Positions 6,364 to 14,397 of a stretch of 23,618 nucleotides of DNA are shown in pieces. Every line of letters begins with the position of its first letter. The first letter of the stretch is position 1. The notes beneath the pieces are model-generated. The model did not search any database. It was not told where the DNA came from and saw only the letters and a program-made list of their open reading frames with translations. Source of the DNA: SZUA-186 sp041552135 (lineage in GTDB: Bacteria > Pseudomonadota > Gammaproteobacteria > UBA9214). A program made the translations under genes and the position numbers. The stretch is from the NCBI GenBank assembly GCA_041552135.1, contig JBFELL010000025.1:1-23618 (forward strand), written 5' to 3'.

Positions 6364-8694
6364 ATGCCGGGGGAGAGCATCCGGGTAACCGGTATCGTGC
6401 AGGGCGTGGGTTTCCGCCCGACGGTGTGGCGGCTGGCCAGCGAGTGCGGTGTCACCGGGCAGGTCTGGAATGATGCCGGAGGGGTGCTGATTCATGCCTG
6501 GGGAAGCCGGGAGGCGCGGGATGAATTCGTGCAGCGCCTGCAGGCCGAGCCGCCGCCGCTGTCGCGTATCGAGGCGATCACCCGCACCCCGCTGCACGAG
6601 GCGGGCGAGGTGCCGGGGGAATTCCGCATTGTCACCAGCCGGCAGGGCAAGGCGCGCACCGGCGTGGCGGCGGATGCGGCAACCTGCCCGGCGTGCCTGG
6701 CCGAGGTGTTCGATCCCGGCAATCGCCGCTACCGCTATCCCTTCACCAACTGCACCCACTGCGGGCCGAGGCTGTCGATTGTCCGGGCAATCCCCTACGA
6801 TCGCGCCAACACCAGCATGGCCGCCTTCCCGATGTGCCCGCGCTGTCAGGCGGAATACGATGATCCGGCCGACCGGCGCTTCCATGCCCAGCCCAATGCC
6901 TGCGGCGACTGCGGCCCCCGGGTGTGGCTGGAGGACGCCGCCGGCAGCAGGCTGCCCCCGGAGGCAGACGGCGACGCGATCGATACCGCCGCGCGGCTTA
7001 TCCGCCAGGGCCGCATCGTTGCGATCAAGGGGATCGGCGGTTTCCATCTGGCGTGCGATGCCGGCAACGCGGCGGCGGTCGACGGCCTGCGCCGTCGCAA
7101 GGTCCGCTATCACAAGGCGCTTGCGCTGATGGCGCGCGATATCGACATGGTCAGGCGTTTCGCTGAACTGGACGAGACCGGGGCGGCACTGCTGCACGAC
7201 AGGGCGGCACCCATCGTGGTGCTGAATGCGGCGGGCGAATCCCTGGCGGCCGGGCTCGCGCCCGGCCAGCATACGCTGGGTTTCATGCTGCCCTACACGC
7301 CGTTGCACCATTTGCTGATGCAGGACATGGCACGGCCGGTGGTGATGACCTCGGGCAACCGCAGCGACGAGCCGCAGACGATCGACAACCGGGATGCTCA
7401 CCGGCGGCTGGATCGGATCGCCGATTATTACCTGCTGCATGACCGCGACATCGTCAACCGGCTTGACGACTCGGTGCTGCGGCTCGCCGATGGCCGTCCG
7501 CGCTTTCTGCGCCGCGCGCGCGGCTACGCACCGCAGCCGGTCCTGTTGCCGGAGGAATTCGCCCGAGCCGGTAGCATCCTGGCGATGGGGGGCGAGCTGA
7601 AGAACACCTTCTGCCTGCTGAAAGCCGCAAGGGCGGTCCTGTCGCAGCATATTGGCGACCTGGAGGATGCCGTGACCTGCGAGGATTACCAGCACAGCCT
7701 GGAGCTGTACCGGGGCCTGTTCGACCACCAGCCGGCGTGTATCGTCGTGGATCGGCATCCGCAATATCGCTCGACCCGGCTGGGGCGGGAACAGGCGCAG
7801 GCGCTGGGCTTGCCGCTGCTGCAAGTGCAGCACCACCATGCGCACATCGCATCCTGCCTGGCGGAACATGGCATGGCGCTGGATGCACGGCCGGTACTCG
7901 GTGTCGTGCTCGACGGGCTCGGCTTCGGTGAGGACGGCACCTTCTGGGGCGGGGAATTCCTGCTGGCCGGTTATGCCGGTTTCCGTCGCCTCGCCCGGTT
8001 CCGGCCCGTTCACCTGCTCGGTGGCGCGCAGGCCATGCGCGAGCCCTGGCGCAACACCCTGGCCCACCTGTGGTGCCACTTTGGCCGGGAGCAGGTGCAC
8101 GAGCGCTATGCGGACCTCGACATTGTCCGCTTCCTCGAAACCCGGCCACTGGAGGGCCTTCAGACCATGGCGGGGAAAGGACTCAACAGCCCGCTGGCGT
8201 CCTCCTGCGGACGCCTGTTCGATGCCGCTGCCGCCGCCATCGGGGTATGCCGTGAACGGGCCTCGCACGAGGGGCAGGCAGCGATTGAACTGGAATCGCT
8301 GGCAACCGCAGAATTTCATCGCCAGGCCGCGCATGGCTATCCGTTCGACCTGCAGGCGGGTGAGATCAGGACACTGGGATGGCGGCGTCTCTGGGAGGCG
8401 CTGCTGGAGGACATTCGCCAGGGCGTTGAACCGTCCGTGATTGCCGCACGTTTCCACCAGGGGCTGGTGCAGGCTGTGGCGCAATCCGCGCGTGTGCTGT
8501 GTGATGAAAATGGCCTGGATACCGCCGTACTTGGTGGCGGTGTCTTTCAGAACCGTCTGTTACTGGAGGGTGTTGATTCGGCGCTGCGCGAGTCGGGTGT
8601 CCGTGTGCTGTCGCCGGAAAAGGTCCCTGCCAACGATGGCGGGCTGGCGCTGGGGCAGGCTGCCATCGCGGCGGCCCGCCTGATCGGGGCCTGA
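6364..8694 (+). CDS. hypF: Carbamoyltransferase HypF, [NiFe]-hydrogenase maturation
   Basis: HypF makes carbamoyl-adenylate from carbamoyl phosphate and ATP and passes the carbamoyl group to HypE for the cyanide ligands of [NiFe] hydrogenase. Domains in order are acylphosphatase (GIVQGVGFRPTVWRLA, 10-25), two zinc-finger pairs (Cys108/111/130/133 and Cys158/161/180/183), a YrdC-like domain (about 200-390) and a Kae1-like domain with HHHAH (490-494). The 776-residue length is typical. ATG 6364 is preferred; TTG 6361 is possible, and neither has a good ribosome-binding site. An in-frame stop upstream (about 6310) rules out a longer form. No other hyp or hydrogenase gene lies in the window, so partners must be elsewhere. 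It converges with the transporter gene. Confidence 0.95.
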   Translation: MPGESIRVTGIVQGVGFRPTVWRLASECGVTGQVWNDAGGVLIHAWGSREARDEFVQRLQAEPPPLSRIEAITRTPLHEAGEVPGEFRIVTSRQGKARTGVAADAATCPACLAEVFDPGNRRYRYPFTNCTHCGPRLSIVRAIPYDRANTSMAAFPMCPRCQAEYDDPADRRFHAQPNACGDCGPRVWLEDAAGSRLPPEADGDAIDTAARLIRQGRIVAIKGIGGFHLACDAGNAAAVDGLRRRKVRYHKALALMARDIDMVRRFAELDETGAALLHDRAAPIVVLNAAGESLAAGLAPGQHTLGFMLPYTPLHHLLMQDMARPVVMTSGNRSDEPQTIDNRDAHRRLDRIADYYLLHDRDIVNRLDDSVLRLADGRPRFLRRARGYAPQPVLLPEEFARAGSILAMGGELKNTFCLLKAARAVLSQHIGDLEDAVTCEDYQHSLELYRGLFDHQPACIVVDRHPQYRSTRLGREQAQALGLPLLQVQHHHAHIASCLAEHGMALDARPVLGVVLDGLGFGEDGTFWGGEFLLAGYAGFRRLARFRPVHLLGGAQAMREPWRNTLAHLWCHFGREQVHERYADLDIVRFLETRPLEGLQTMAGKGLNSPLASSCGRLFDAAAAAIGVCRERASHEGQAAIELESLATAEFHRQAAHGYPFDLQAGEIRTLGWRRLWEALLEDIRQGVEPSVIAARFHQGLVQAVAQSARVLCDENGLDTAVLGGGVFQNRLLLEGVDSALRESGVRVLSPEKVPANDGGLALGQAAIAAARLIGA

Positions 8695-8752
8695 ACCGGC
8701 GCCAGGGACGCCGGCCGGGATGCCGGGATACCGGAGCACTGCCTGGCAACTG

Positions 8753-8766
8753 CAGCGGGCCCGCTG
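8753..8766. terminator. GC palindrome between convergent genes
   Basis: CAGCGGGCCCGCTG is a perfect 14-bp palindrome in the 92-bp gap between the convergent hypF and transporter genes. There is no U-run on either strand, so bidirectional termination is only possible, not shown. Confidence 0.25.
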
Positions 8767-8786
8767 ACTGCGCCTGCTGATGGTGT

Positions 8787-10127
8787 TCACAGGTAGCGCA
8801 GATAGATATACACGGTGCTGATGGCAATGGAGCCCAGCATCAGGGGAAAGGCAATCAGCATGAAACGCAGGAAATACAGCGGGTGACCTGCGCGTTCCGC
8901 GAATCCCGCAACAATCAGATTGGCGCTGGCGCCGACCAGGCTGCCATTCCCGCCCAGGCATGAGCCCAGGGCCAGTGCCCACCACAGTGGCATGAGCCCT
9001 TCCGGGCCACCGGGCAATCCCGTCATGTTCTGGATCATCGGGATCATGGTCGCAACGAAAGGAATATTGTCGATCAGGGCGGAGGCAATGGCCGATGTCC
9101 AGATGATCGAGATGGTGGTCAGGGCCGGATCGCCACCGGTCATCTCCAGTACCCTGTTGGCCATCAGTTCCAGCAATCCGGTCTTCTCCACGCCATAGAC
9201 AATGACGAACAGGCCCATGAAGAAAAAGATGGTGATCCACTCTACCCGGGAAAATACATGTTCAAGGTGCTGGCTCTGTTCGCCCGGGCTGCGCGGCAGG
9301 CTGGAAATCAGCAGCAGCAGGGCGGCACCGAACATGGCGATGGTAGCCGGCTCCTGGTCAATGTCATGCGCCAGAATGAACCCCGCGATGACCAGGGCCA
9401 GTACCAGAACGGACTGCCACAGGAGGTGTTTGTCGGTAATGGCGTCGGCCTCGTTGTAGTCCATCACCCGCTGACGCGCGTCGCTGCTCGCACGCAGGTT
9501 CCGTCCCCAGATGAGGTAGACGGGTATCAGCATGGCGGGCAGGAGCAGGGCGACTATCGGCCCGAGATTGAACAGGAAGTCATTGAAACTCAGGCCAACG
9601 GCCGAGCCGATCATGATGTTTGGCGGGTCACCGATGAGCGTCGCCGTGCCGCCGATATTTGCCGCGAATATCTCGGCAAACAGATAGGGATACGGCTTGA
9701 CCTTGAGTGAATCCGTGATCAGCAGGGTGACCGGGGCGATCAGCAGCACGGTGGTGACATTGTCCAGCAGCGCGGACAGGACGGCCGTGACCAGGGACAG
9801 CATGACGAGGATCCCCCAGGGACTGGCCTTTACCCGTTTGGCCGACCAGATGGCAAGGTACTGGAAGATGCCCGACTGCCGGGTGATGGCAACAATAATC
9901 ATCATGCCGGTCAGCAGGCCGATGGTGTTGAAATCGATACCTTCCAGGGCCGCCTCCTGGGTCAGCACACCACCGAGTATCATCAGGCCGGCGGCCGTCA
10001 TGGACACGATGGCGCGGTTGATGCGCTCGCTCATGATCATCAGGTAGGCCAGTACAAACAGGCTGCCCGCATACCACTGGGGATCCAGACCGAAGACCAT
10101 ATCGGTCACTTGCGTAACGTGGTCCAT
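8787..10127 (-). CDS. ArsB/NhaD-type (IT superfamily) ion transporter
   Basis: A 446-residue inner-membrane protein with about eleven hydrophobic segments. It shows the internal two-fold repeat of the ion-transporter superfamily: SALLDNVTTVLLIAP (118-132) in the first half and SALIDNIPFVATMIP in the second. GDPPN (166-170) and SLVGASANL are the matching re-entrant loop motifs. ArsB, NhaD and human P-protein homologues share this layout, so the substrate could be Na+/H+, arsenite or an organic anion. No arsR or arsC is nearby, which argues against arsenite. It starts 3 bp after the stop of the CBS-domain gene and has no strong ribosome-binding site of its own, so it is probably translationally coupled. 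A CBS protein as partner suggests nucleotide- or energy-sensing control of transport, which is inference. Confidence 0.88.
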   Translation of the reverse strand: MDHVTQVTDMVFGLDPQWYAGSLFVLAYLMIMSERINRAIVSMTAAGLMILGGVLTQEAALEGIDFNTIGLLTGMMIIVAITRQSGIFQYLAIWSAKRVKASPWGILVMLSLVTAVLSALLDNVTTVLLIAPVTLLITDSLKVKPYPYLFAEIFAANIGGTATLIGDPPNIMIGSAVGLSFNDFLFNLGPIVALLLPAMLIPVYLIWGRNLRASSDARQRVMDYNEADAITDKHLLWQSVLVLALVIAGFILAHDIDQEPATIAMFGAALLLLISSLPRSPGEQSQHLEHVFSRVEWITIFFFMGLFVIVYGVEKTGLLELMANRVLEMTGGDPALTTISIIWTSAIASALIDNIPFVATMIPMIQNMTGLPGGPEGLMPLWWALALGSCLGGNGSLVGASANLIVAGFAERAGHPLYFLRFMLIAFPLMLGSIAISTVYIYLRYL

Positions 10128-10130
10128 CTG

Positions 10131-10619
10131 TCAGACTTCGGCAGCCAGTATGTGCTCGCCGACATCGAAGTAGGAAACGACCCCCAGCAGTTTGCCGGTT
10201 TGCGGATCCACTACGGGCAGGCTGGCGCGGGTCTTGTACAGGGTCAGCAGCGTTTCAAGCAGGGGGGTATCCGGGCTGAGCCTGACCATTTCATCGTGCA
10301 TGCACAGGGAAATCGGCTCATCCTCGACCTCCTTGAGGCGCCGGTGAAAGTCTGACAGGCTGTCGCGGACATAGGGTGCCGATTCAAGGCCCTTGTCCAT
10401 GACCACGGCCTTTGGCATGACCAGACGCAGCAGACATGTCACGCCGAATACCCCCACGAACTGCCCGTCATCATCGATAACCGGGAGCCGGCGGTAGCGG
10501 TGTTTCATGATGCAGTCGACCCCCGTACTGATCTTGTCTGTCGGGTGGAGCACGCTCGGTTCCGGGTCCATGATGGTGCTGGCGGTGGGGTGAGGGTCTG
10601 TGTTGTGTGCGCTGGTCAT
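10131..10619 (-). CDS. Small protein with two CBS domains
   Basis: CBS pairs bind adenosine nucleotides and regulate attached or partner proteins. This protein of about 162 residues consists of little else. The first domain reads IMDPEPSVLHPTDKIS...IMKHRYRRLPVIDDDGQFVGVFG; the second reads MVRLSPDTPLLETLLTLYKTRASLPVVDPQTGKLLGVVSYFDV. The start is uncertain: ATG 10619 gives MTSAHNTDPH and is preferred because the 19 extra residues from ATG 10676 (MHRCRQPCIP) look unstructured. Neither has a clear ribosome-binding site. It is the first gene of a tight pair with the ArsB/NhaD-type transporter and may be its soluble regulatory subunit. A 266-bp gap containing an AT-rich stretch separates it from ppdK, so it probably has its own promoter. 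Confidence 0.85.
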   Translation of the reverse strand: MTSAHNTDPHPTASTIMDPEPSVLHPTDKISTGVDCIMKHRYRRLPVIDDDGQFVGVFGVTCLLRLVMPKAVVMDKGLESAPYVRDSLSDFHRRLKEVEDEPISLCMHDEMVRLSPDTPLLETLLTLYKTRASLPVVDPQTGKLLGVVSYFDVGEHILAAEV

Positions 10620-10703
10620 GGGCTGCAGTGCCTGGTTGCGGGTCGATGGTATGCATGGCTGCCGGCATCGGTGCATGGCCGGCCGCCGGGCAAGGATACC
10701 GGT

Positions 10704-10736
10704 TCACATGACAATTGTTAATTGAGATTCAACGAT
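10704..10736 (-). promoter_or_regulatory. AT-rich candidate promoter of CBS/transporter unit
   Basis: This stretch is strikingly AT-rich for the window. On the minus strand it reads TTGAATCTCAATTAACAATT, including a TTGA-N3-TCAA inverted repeat and -10-like TAACAA. It lies about 90 bp above the preferred CBS start. The exact -35/-10 pair cannot be fixed. Confidence 0.35.
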
Positions 10737-10885
10737 ATCCGCAATCCTGGCCATGGGCCCGGGAGGCGGACTTTTCCGGCGGCGGGTGTGCCGCAGCGGA
10801 TGCGCACACGGGCGAGACCGGCTATTGTCCCGGAGGACTTTCGCCGTCAACAGGCCGCTGCCGGTCCGCCGCAGGCCGGTGGCGC

Positions 10886-13666
10886 TTACAGCGCCTGGGT
10901 GCCGGCCGCCATACCCGCATCGGCGAGGGCCGCATGGGCGGCAGCCAGACGGGCCACCGGGACGCGCGGGCCCGAGCAGGACACATAGCTCAGCCCGATG
11001 TCATGGCAGAAGCGGATCGAGGCGGGGTGTCCGCCGTGTTCGCCGCAGATGCCTACCTTCATGTCCGGGCGTGTCTCGCGGCCCCAGCCGACGGCCAGTG
11101 CCATCAGCTTGCCCGTACCCTTGGTATCCAGCACCTCGAACGGATTGTCCTGCAGTATGCCGCGTTCGTTATACATCGGCAGGAACTTGTTCTCGGCGTC
11201 CTCGCGCGAGAACGAAAAGGTCGCCTGCGTCAGGTCGTTGGTGCCGAAAGAGAAGAACTCGGCTTCCTCGGCCAGGTTGCCGGCCCGCATGCAGGAACGC
11301 ACGACCTCCATCATGGAACCGAACTTGAAGTCCACCTTCATGCCGTATTTGTCCTCGACCACCGCCTGCACGGCATCGACATAGCTCTTGACCCGTTTCA
11401 GCTCCTGCGAGGTGCACACCTGCGGCACCATGATCCCGGGCTGGATGTCAAAGCCCTCCCGGCGGCATTCGGCCGCAGCCTCCAGGATGGCGCAGATCTG
11501 CATGGAATAGATCTCCGGGAAGGACAGTCCCAGGCGCACGCCGCGGTGACCCAGCATCGGGTTCACCTCGTACAGGGCACGTACCTTTTTCAGCATGGTC
11601 TCCTTTCTCTCCAGCGCCTCCTCGACCAGACGCGGATCCGTCAGGCACTCGACGCTGGGCTGTTCCCGGCCGCTGTACATGAACTGCACGGCCTCGGACA
11701 GGATGGTCATGCCCATCACGGTATCCTTCAGGTGGCGCAGCAGGCCCAGTTCCTCCACCAGTTGCTGCTCGGACGGCAGGAATTCGTGGATGGGCGGATC
11801 GAGCAGACGGATGGTCACCGGTCGCGGCGCCATGACCTTGAAGATCCCCTTGAAGTCCTCGCGCTGGATCGGCAACAGCTTGTCCAGCGCCGCCTGCCGG
11901 TCTTCGGTGCTCTCGGCAACGATCATCTCGATAACGACAGGCAGTCTTTCCGCATCGTTGAACATGCGCTCGGTACGACACAGGCCGATCCCCATGGCGC
12001 CGTACTTGAGCGCCCGTTCGGCATCGCGTGGCGTGTCGGCATTGGCCATGACCTGCAGGCGGGCGGTCTCGTCGGCCCAGCCCAGCAGGGTTCCCAGTTC
12101 CGAGGTGAATTCGGCCTCGATCATCGGTACCTCGCCGAGGTAGACATCGCCGGTGGTGCCGTCGATGGTAATCAGGTCACCCTCGCTGATGGTGTGCTCG
12201 CCGACAAAGGCCTTGCGCATGTGCACATCGACATGGATGCCCTCGGCACCTGCCACGCAGGGTTTGCCCATGCCGCGCGCCACCACCGCCGCATGCGACG
12301 TCTTGCCGCCACGGGCCGTCAGGATGCCCTGCGAGGCAAAGAATCCGTGGATGTCCTCCGGCCTGGTTTCCTCGCGCACCAGGATGACGCGCTGTCCGCC
12401 GTGCCCCTGCTGTTCGGCACGGTCGGCGTCGAATACGGCGTGTCCCACCGCCGCGCCCGGCGATGCCGGCAGGCCGCGGGCCACCGGGGCATGCCGCGCG
12501 GCGGGGTCCAGGCGCGGAAACAGCAGCTGTTCCAGCATGTCGGGCTGGATACGCAACAGCGCCTGTCGCTTGTCGATCAGGCCCTCACGCGACATGTCCA
12601 CCGAGGTGCGGATCAGGGCCATGGCATTCATCTTGCCGTTGCGGGTCTGCAGGCAGTAGAAGCGCCCCTTTTCGATGGTGAACTCGAAGTCCTGCACCTC
12701 CCGGTAGTGGGCCTCCAGCCGCTCGCGCAGGGTCTGCAGCTCCGCGTACATCTCCGGCATTTCCTCCTGCAGCATGTCGATCGGCCTGGGCGTGCGGATG
12801 CCGGCCACCACGTCCTCACCCTGCGCGTTCACCAGGTACTCGCCGAACAGCCTGTTTTCGCCGGTATCGGGGTAGCGGGTAAAGCCCACGCCTGTTGCGC
12901 AATCATCCCCGAGGTTGCCGAACACCATGGTGACCAGGTTGACCGCGGTGCCATTGGCCATGTCCGGTGTGATGTTGAACTCGCGCCGGTAGTCGACTGC
13001 GCGCTTGCCCATCCAGGAACCGAATACCGCCTTGATGGCGATTTCCAGCTGCGCCATGGGGTCATCCGGGAAGGGATTGCCGGTTTCGCGCTCGACAACC
13101 TCGAGAAACCGGTCGGAGATTTCGCGCAGGTCGCGGGCCGCGAGTGCCAGGTCCTCCCTGGCGCCGGCCTTCGTCTTGACTGCCTCGAATTCAGCATCGA
13201 AGGCCGCGTCCGGTACGCCCAGTGCGACCTTGCCGAACAGCTGTATGAAGCGGCGATAGGCATCCCAGCCGAAACGTTCGCTGCCGGTCTGTGCAATCAG
13301 GCCCTTCAGGGTGTCGATGTTCAGCCCGAGGTTGAGAATGGTATCCATCATGCCCGGCATGGACATGGCGGAACCGGAGCGTACCGAGATCAGCAGGGGG
13401 TTCTCGCTGCCACCGAAGGTCTTGCCGGTTTTCCCCTCGAGTGCCTGCATCTGCGCGCGGACCTCCTCCATCACCCCGGCAGGCATTTCATTGTCCGCAT
13501 TGTCCAGGTAATACAGGCAGGCCTCTGTCGAGATCACGAAGCCGGGCGGCACGTTGATGCCGATCTGGGTCATTTCGCACAGGTTGGCACCCTTGCCGCC
13601 CAGCAGCATCTTGTCGCTGCCGTCGCCATCCTCGAAGGCGTAAACGTATTTCTTCGTACTGTTCAT
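10886..13666 (-). CDS. ppdK: Pyruvate, phosphate dikinase
   Basis: Reversibly converts pyruvate, ATP and phosphate to phosphoenolpyruvate, AMP and pyrophosphate, feeding gluconeogenesis or running glycolysis with pyrophosphate. The 926-residue protein has the N-terminal ATP-grasp domain (GGKGANLCEM near 24-33, SVRSGSAMSMPGMMDT near 95-110), the swivelling phosphohistidine domain (ARGGKTSHAAVVARGMGKPC), and the TIM-barrel PEP site (GLCRTERMF, FGTNDLTQ, ICGEHGGHP with the catalytic Cys). It is slightly longer than the usual 870-900. ATG 13666 is chosen over GTG 13669 because GGAG lies seven bases before it. The stop codon sits in a strong nested hairpin (GGCGCT/AGCGCC inside GGCCGG/CCGGCC, 10874-10907). 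Two related palindromes lie upstream. No PPDK regulatory protein gene is adjacent. Confidence 0.96.
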   Translation of the reverse strand: MNSTKKYVYAFEDGDGSDKMLLGGKGANLCEMTQIGINVPPGFVISTEACLYYLDNADNEMPAGVMEEVRAQMQALEGKTGKTFGGSENPLLISVRSGSAMSMPGMMDTILNLGLNIDTLKGLIAQTGSERFGWDAYRRFIQLFGKVALGVPDAAFDAEFEAVKTKAGAREDLALAARDLREISDRFLEVVERETGNPFPDDPMAQLEIAIKAVFGSWMGKRAVDYRREFNITPDMANGTAVNLVTMVFGNLGDDCATGVGFTRYPDTGENRLFGEYLVNAQGEDVVAGIRTPRPIDMLQEEMPEMYAELQTLRERLEAHYREVQDFEFTIEKGRFYCLQTRNGKMNAMALIRTSVDMSREGLIDKRQALLRIQPDMLEQLLFPRLDPAARHAPVARGLPASPGAAVGHAVFDADRAEQQGHGGQRVILVREETRPEDIHGFFASQGILTARGGKTSHAAVVARGMGKPCVAGAEGIHVDVHMRKAFVGEHTISEGDLITIDGTTGDVYLGEVPMIEAEFTSELGTLLGWADETARLQVMANADTPRDAERALKYGAMGIGLCRTERMFNDAERLPVVIEMIVAESTEDRQAALDKLLPIQREDFKGIFKVMAPRPVTIRLLDPPIHEFLPSEQQLVEELGLLRHLKDTVMGMTILSEAVQFMYSGREQPSVECLTDPRLVEEALERKETMLKKVRALYEVNPMLGHRGVRLGLSFPEIYSMQICAILEAAAECRREGFDIQPGIMVPQVCTSQELKRVKSYVDAVQAVVEDKYGMKVDFKFGSMMEVVRSCMRAGNLAEEAEFFSFGTNDLTQATFSFSREDAENKFLPMYNERGILQDNPFEVLDTKGTGKLMALAVGWGRETRPDMKVGICGEHGGHPASIRFCHDIGLSYVSCSGPRVPVARLAAAHAALADAGMAAGTQAL

Positions 13667-13767
13667 CACGTATCTCCAGGTAACACAAAATCATCGGATC
13701 AGGGCGCCGGTACAGGAGATCCGGTGCAGTTGAATCCGTTCACTGTCATATCCGTACCATGCCGGGG

Positions 13768-13779
13768 TGTCACGTGACA
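13768..13779. promoter_or_regulatory. 12-bp palindrome upstream of ppdK
   Basis: TGTCACGTGACA is a perfect palindrome about 100 bp above the ppdK start. It shares GTCAC...GTGAC arms with a second palindrome at 14051-14062. It may be a regulator site; no regulator is known for it. Confidence 0.3.
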
Positions 13780-14050
13780 GGTTCCCGCCGATCCGGACGG
13801 GCGATTGTACGACATGAATTACTTCAGTTGCTGAACAACTGCCAGGCTGCGCGAGCAGAACGGTGCCGGGCGGACAGGCCGGGCATTAGTCGCAGTCAGG
13901 TTGTGTCGAATGGTATCGATGCCGGCCGGGTGCATGGCATCGCACAGGTCACATACGCGAGAGTAGGGGAATCTGTTTTTGTTCTCAAGACTGGCCACTG
14001 GATGATTGTCAGCCATGAGCGTATTGCATCGCTTATGCGGCCGGCACAAG

Positions 14051-14062
14051 GTCACATGTGAC
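14051..14062. promoter_or_regulatory. Second 12-bp palindrome in the ppdK-nhaA gap
   Basis: GTCACATGTGAC is a perfect palindrome with the same GTCAC and GTGAC arms as 13768-13779 but two bases more between them. A further TGTGACA direct repeat follows at 14069-14075. Apart from these palindromes and the broken gene at 14150-14360, I see nothing in 13667-14397. Confidence 0.3.
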
Positions 14063-14149
14063 ATTCGTGTGACAGCCTGTTGCCTCGTTGGCCGGATGAC
14101 TGTCGGTGGCTGAACACGGCATGCCCTGAAGACCGGCACGAGGTGACAG

Positions 14150-14360
14150 CCCTGTGCCATTATCCCCTTGTACGCGCTGGATGACCTCCAGGGTGTAATT
14201 GAGTTATCCGGCATCGCCGATGCCGGTCACAAAGACGCCCTTGCCGACCTTCAGGGCAGCCGGCGCCGCACGGTCATCAATGGCGGAAGGCGGCGTGCGC
14301 CAGCCGGCCCGCCAGCAGCAGTCGGATTCCGGCAAGCCGGTTGATCAGTCTGCGTCTCAT
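14150..14360 (-). pseudogene. Candidate broken gene for a small exported protein
   Basis: AGGAG lies nine bases before ATG 14360, 37 bp after the nhaA stop. The frame gives MRRRLINRLAGIRLLLAGRL then AHAAFRH and TGA, only 27 residues but signal-peptide-like. If one C of TTCCGCC (near 14282) is an insertion, the reading continues AFAIDDRAAPAALKVGKG, then VFVTGIGDAG, a TAA (14204-14206), and LNYTLEVIQRVQGDNG. The coherent protein-like text across two lesions suggests a decayed secreted protein. A DsrE-like domain, common in sulfur oxidisers, is a weak guess. Alternatively the 27-residue peptide is the whole gene. Confidence 0.35.
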
Positions 14361-14397
14361 AATGCCATTCTCCTGTCGTTGCCCGCCGTGTTGCGGA

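Noticed and set aside
6085..8484. A 799-codon open frame antisense to hypF
   Set aside because: Shadow of hypF; His/Gln/Arg-rich composition and no recognisable domain.
10704..10736. Fur-box-like AT-rich stretch
   Set aside because: It lacks the GATAAT hexamer array; treated only as a candidate promoter.
10715..13777. A 1020-codon open frame on the plus strand
   Set aside because: It lies antisense to ppdK, whose product is unmistakable. High GC at third positions leaves the opposite strand open; the translation has no family motifs.
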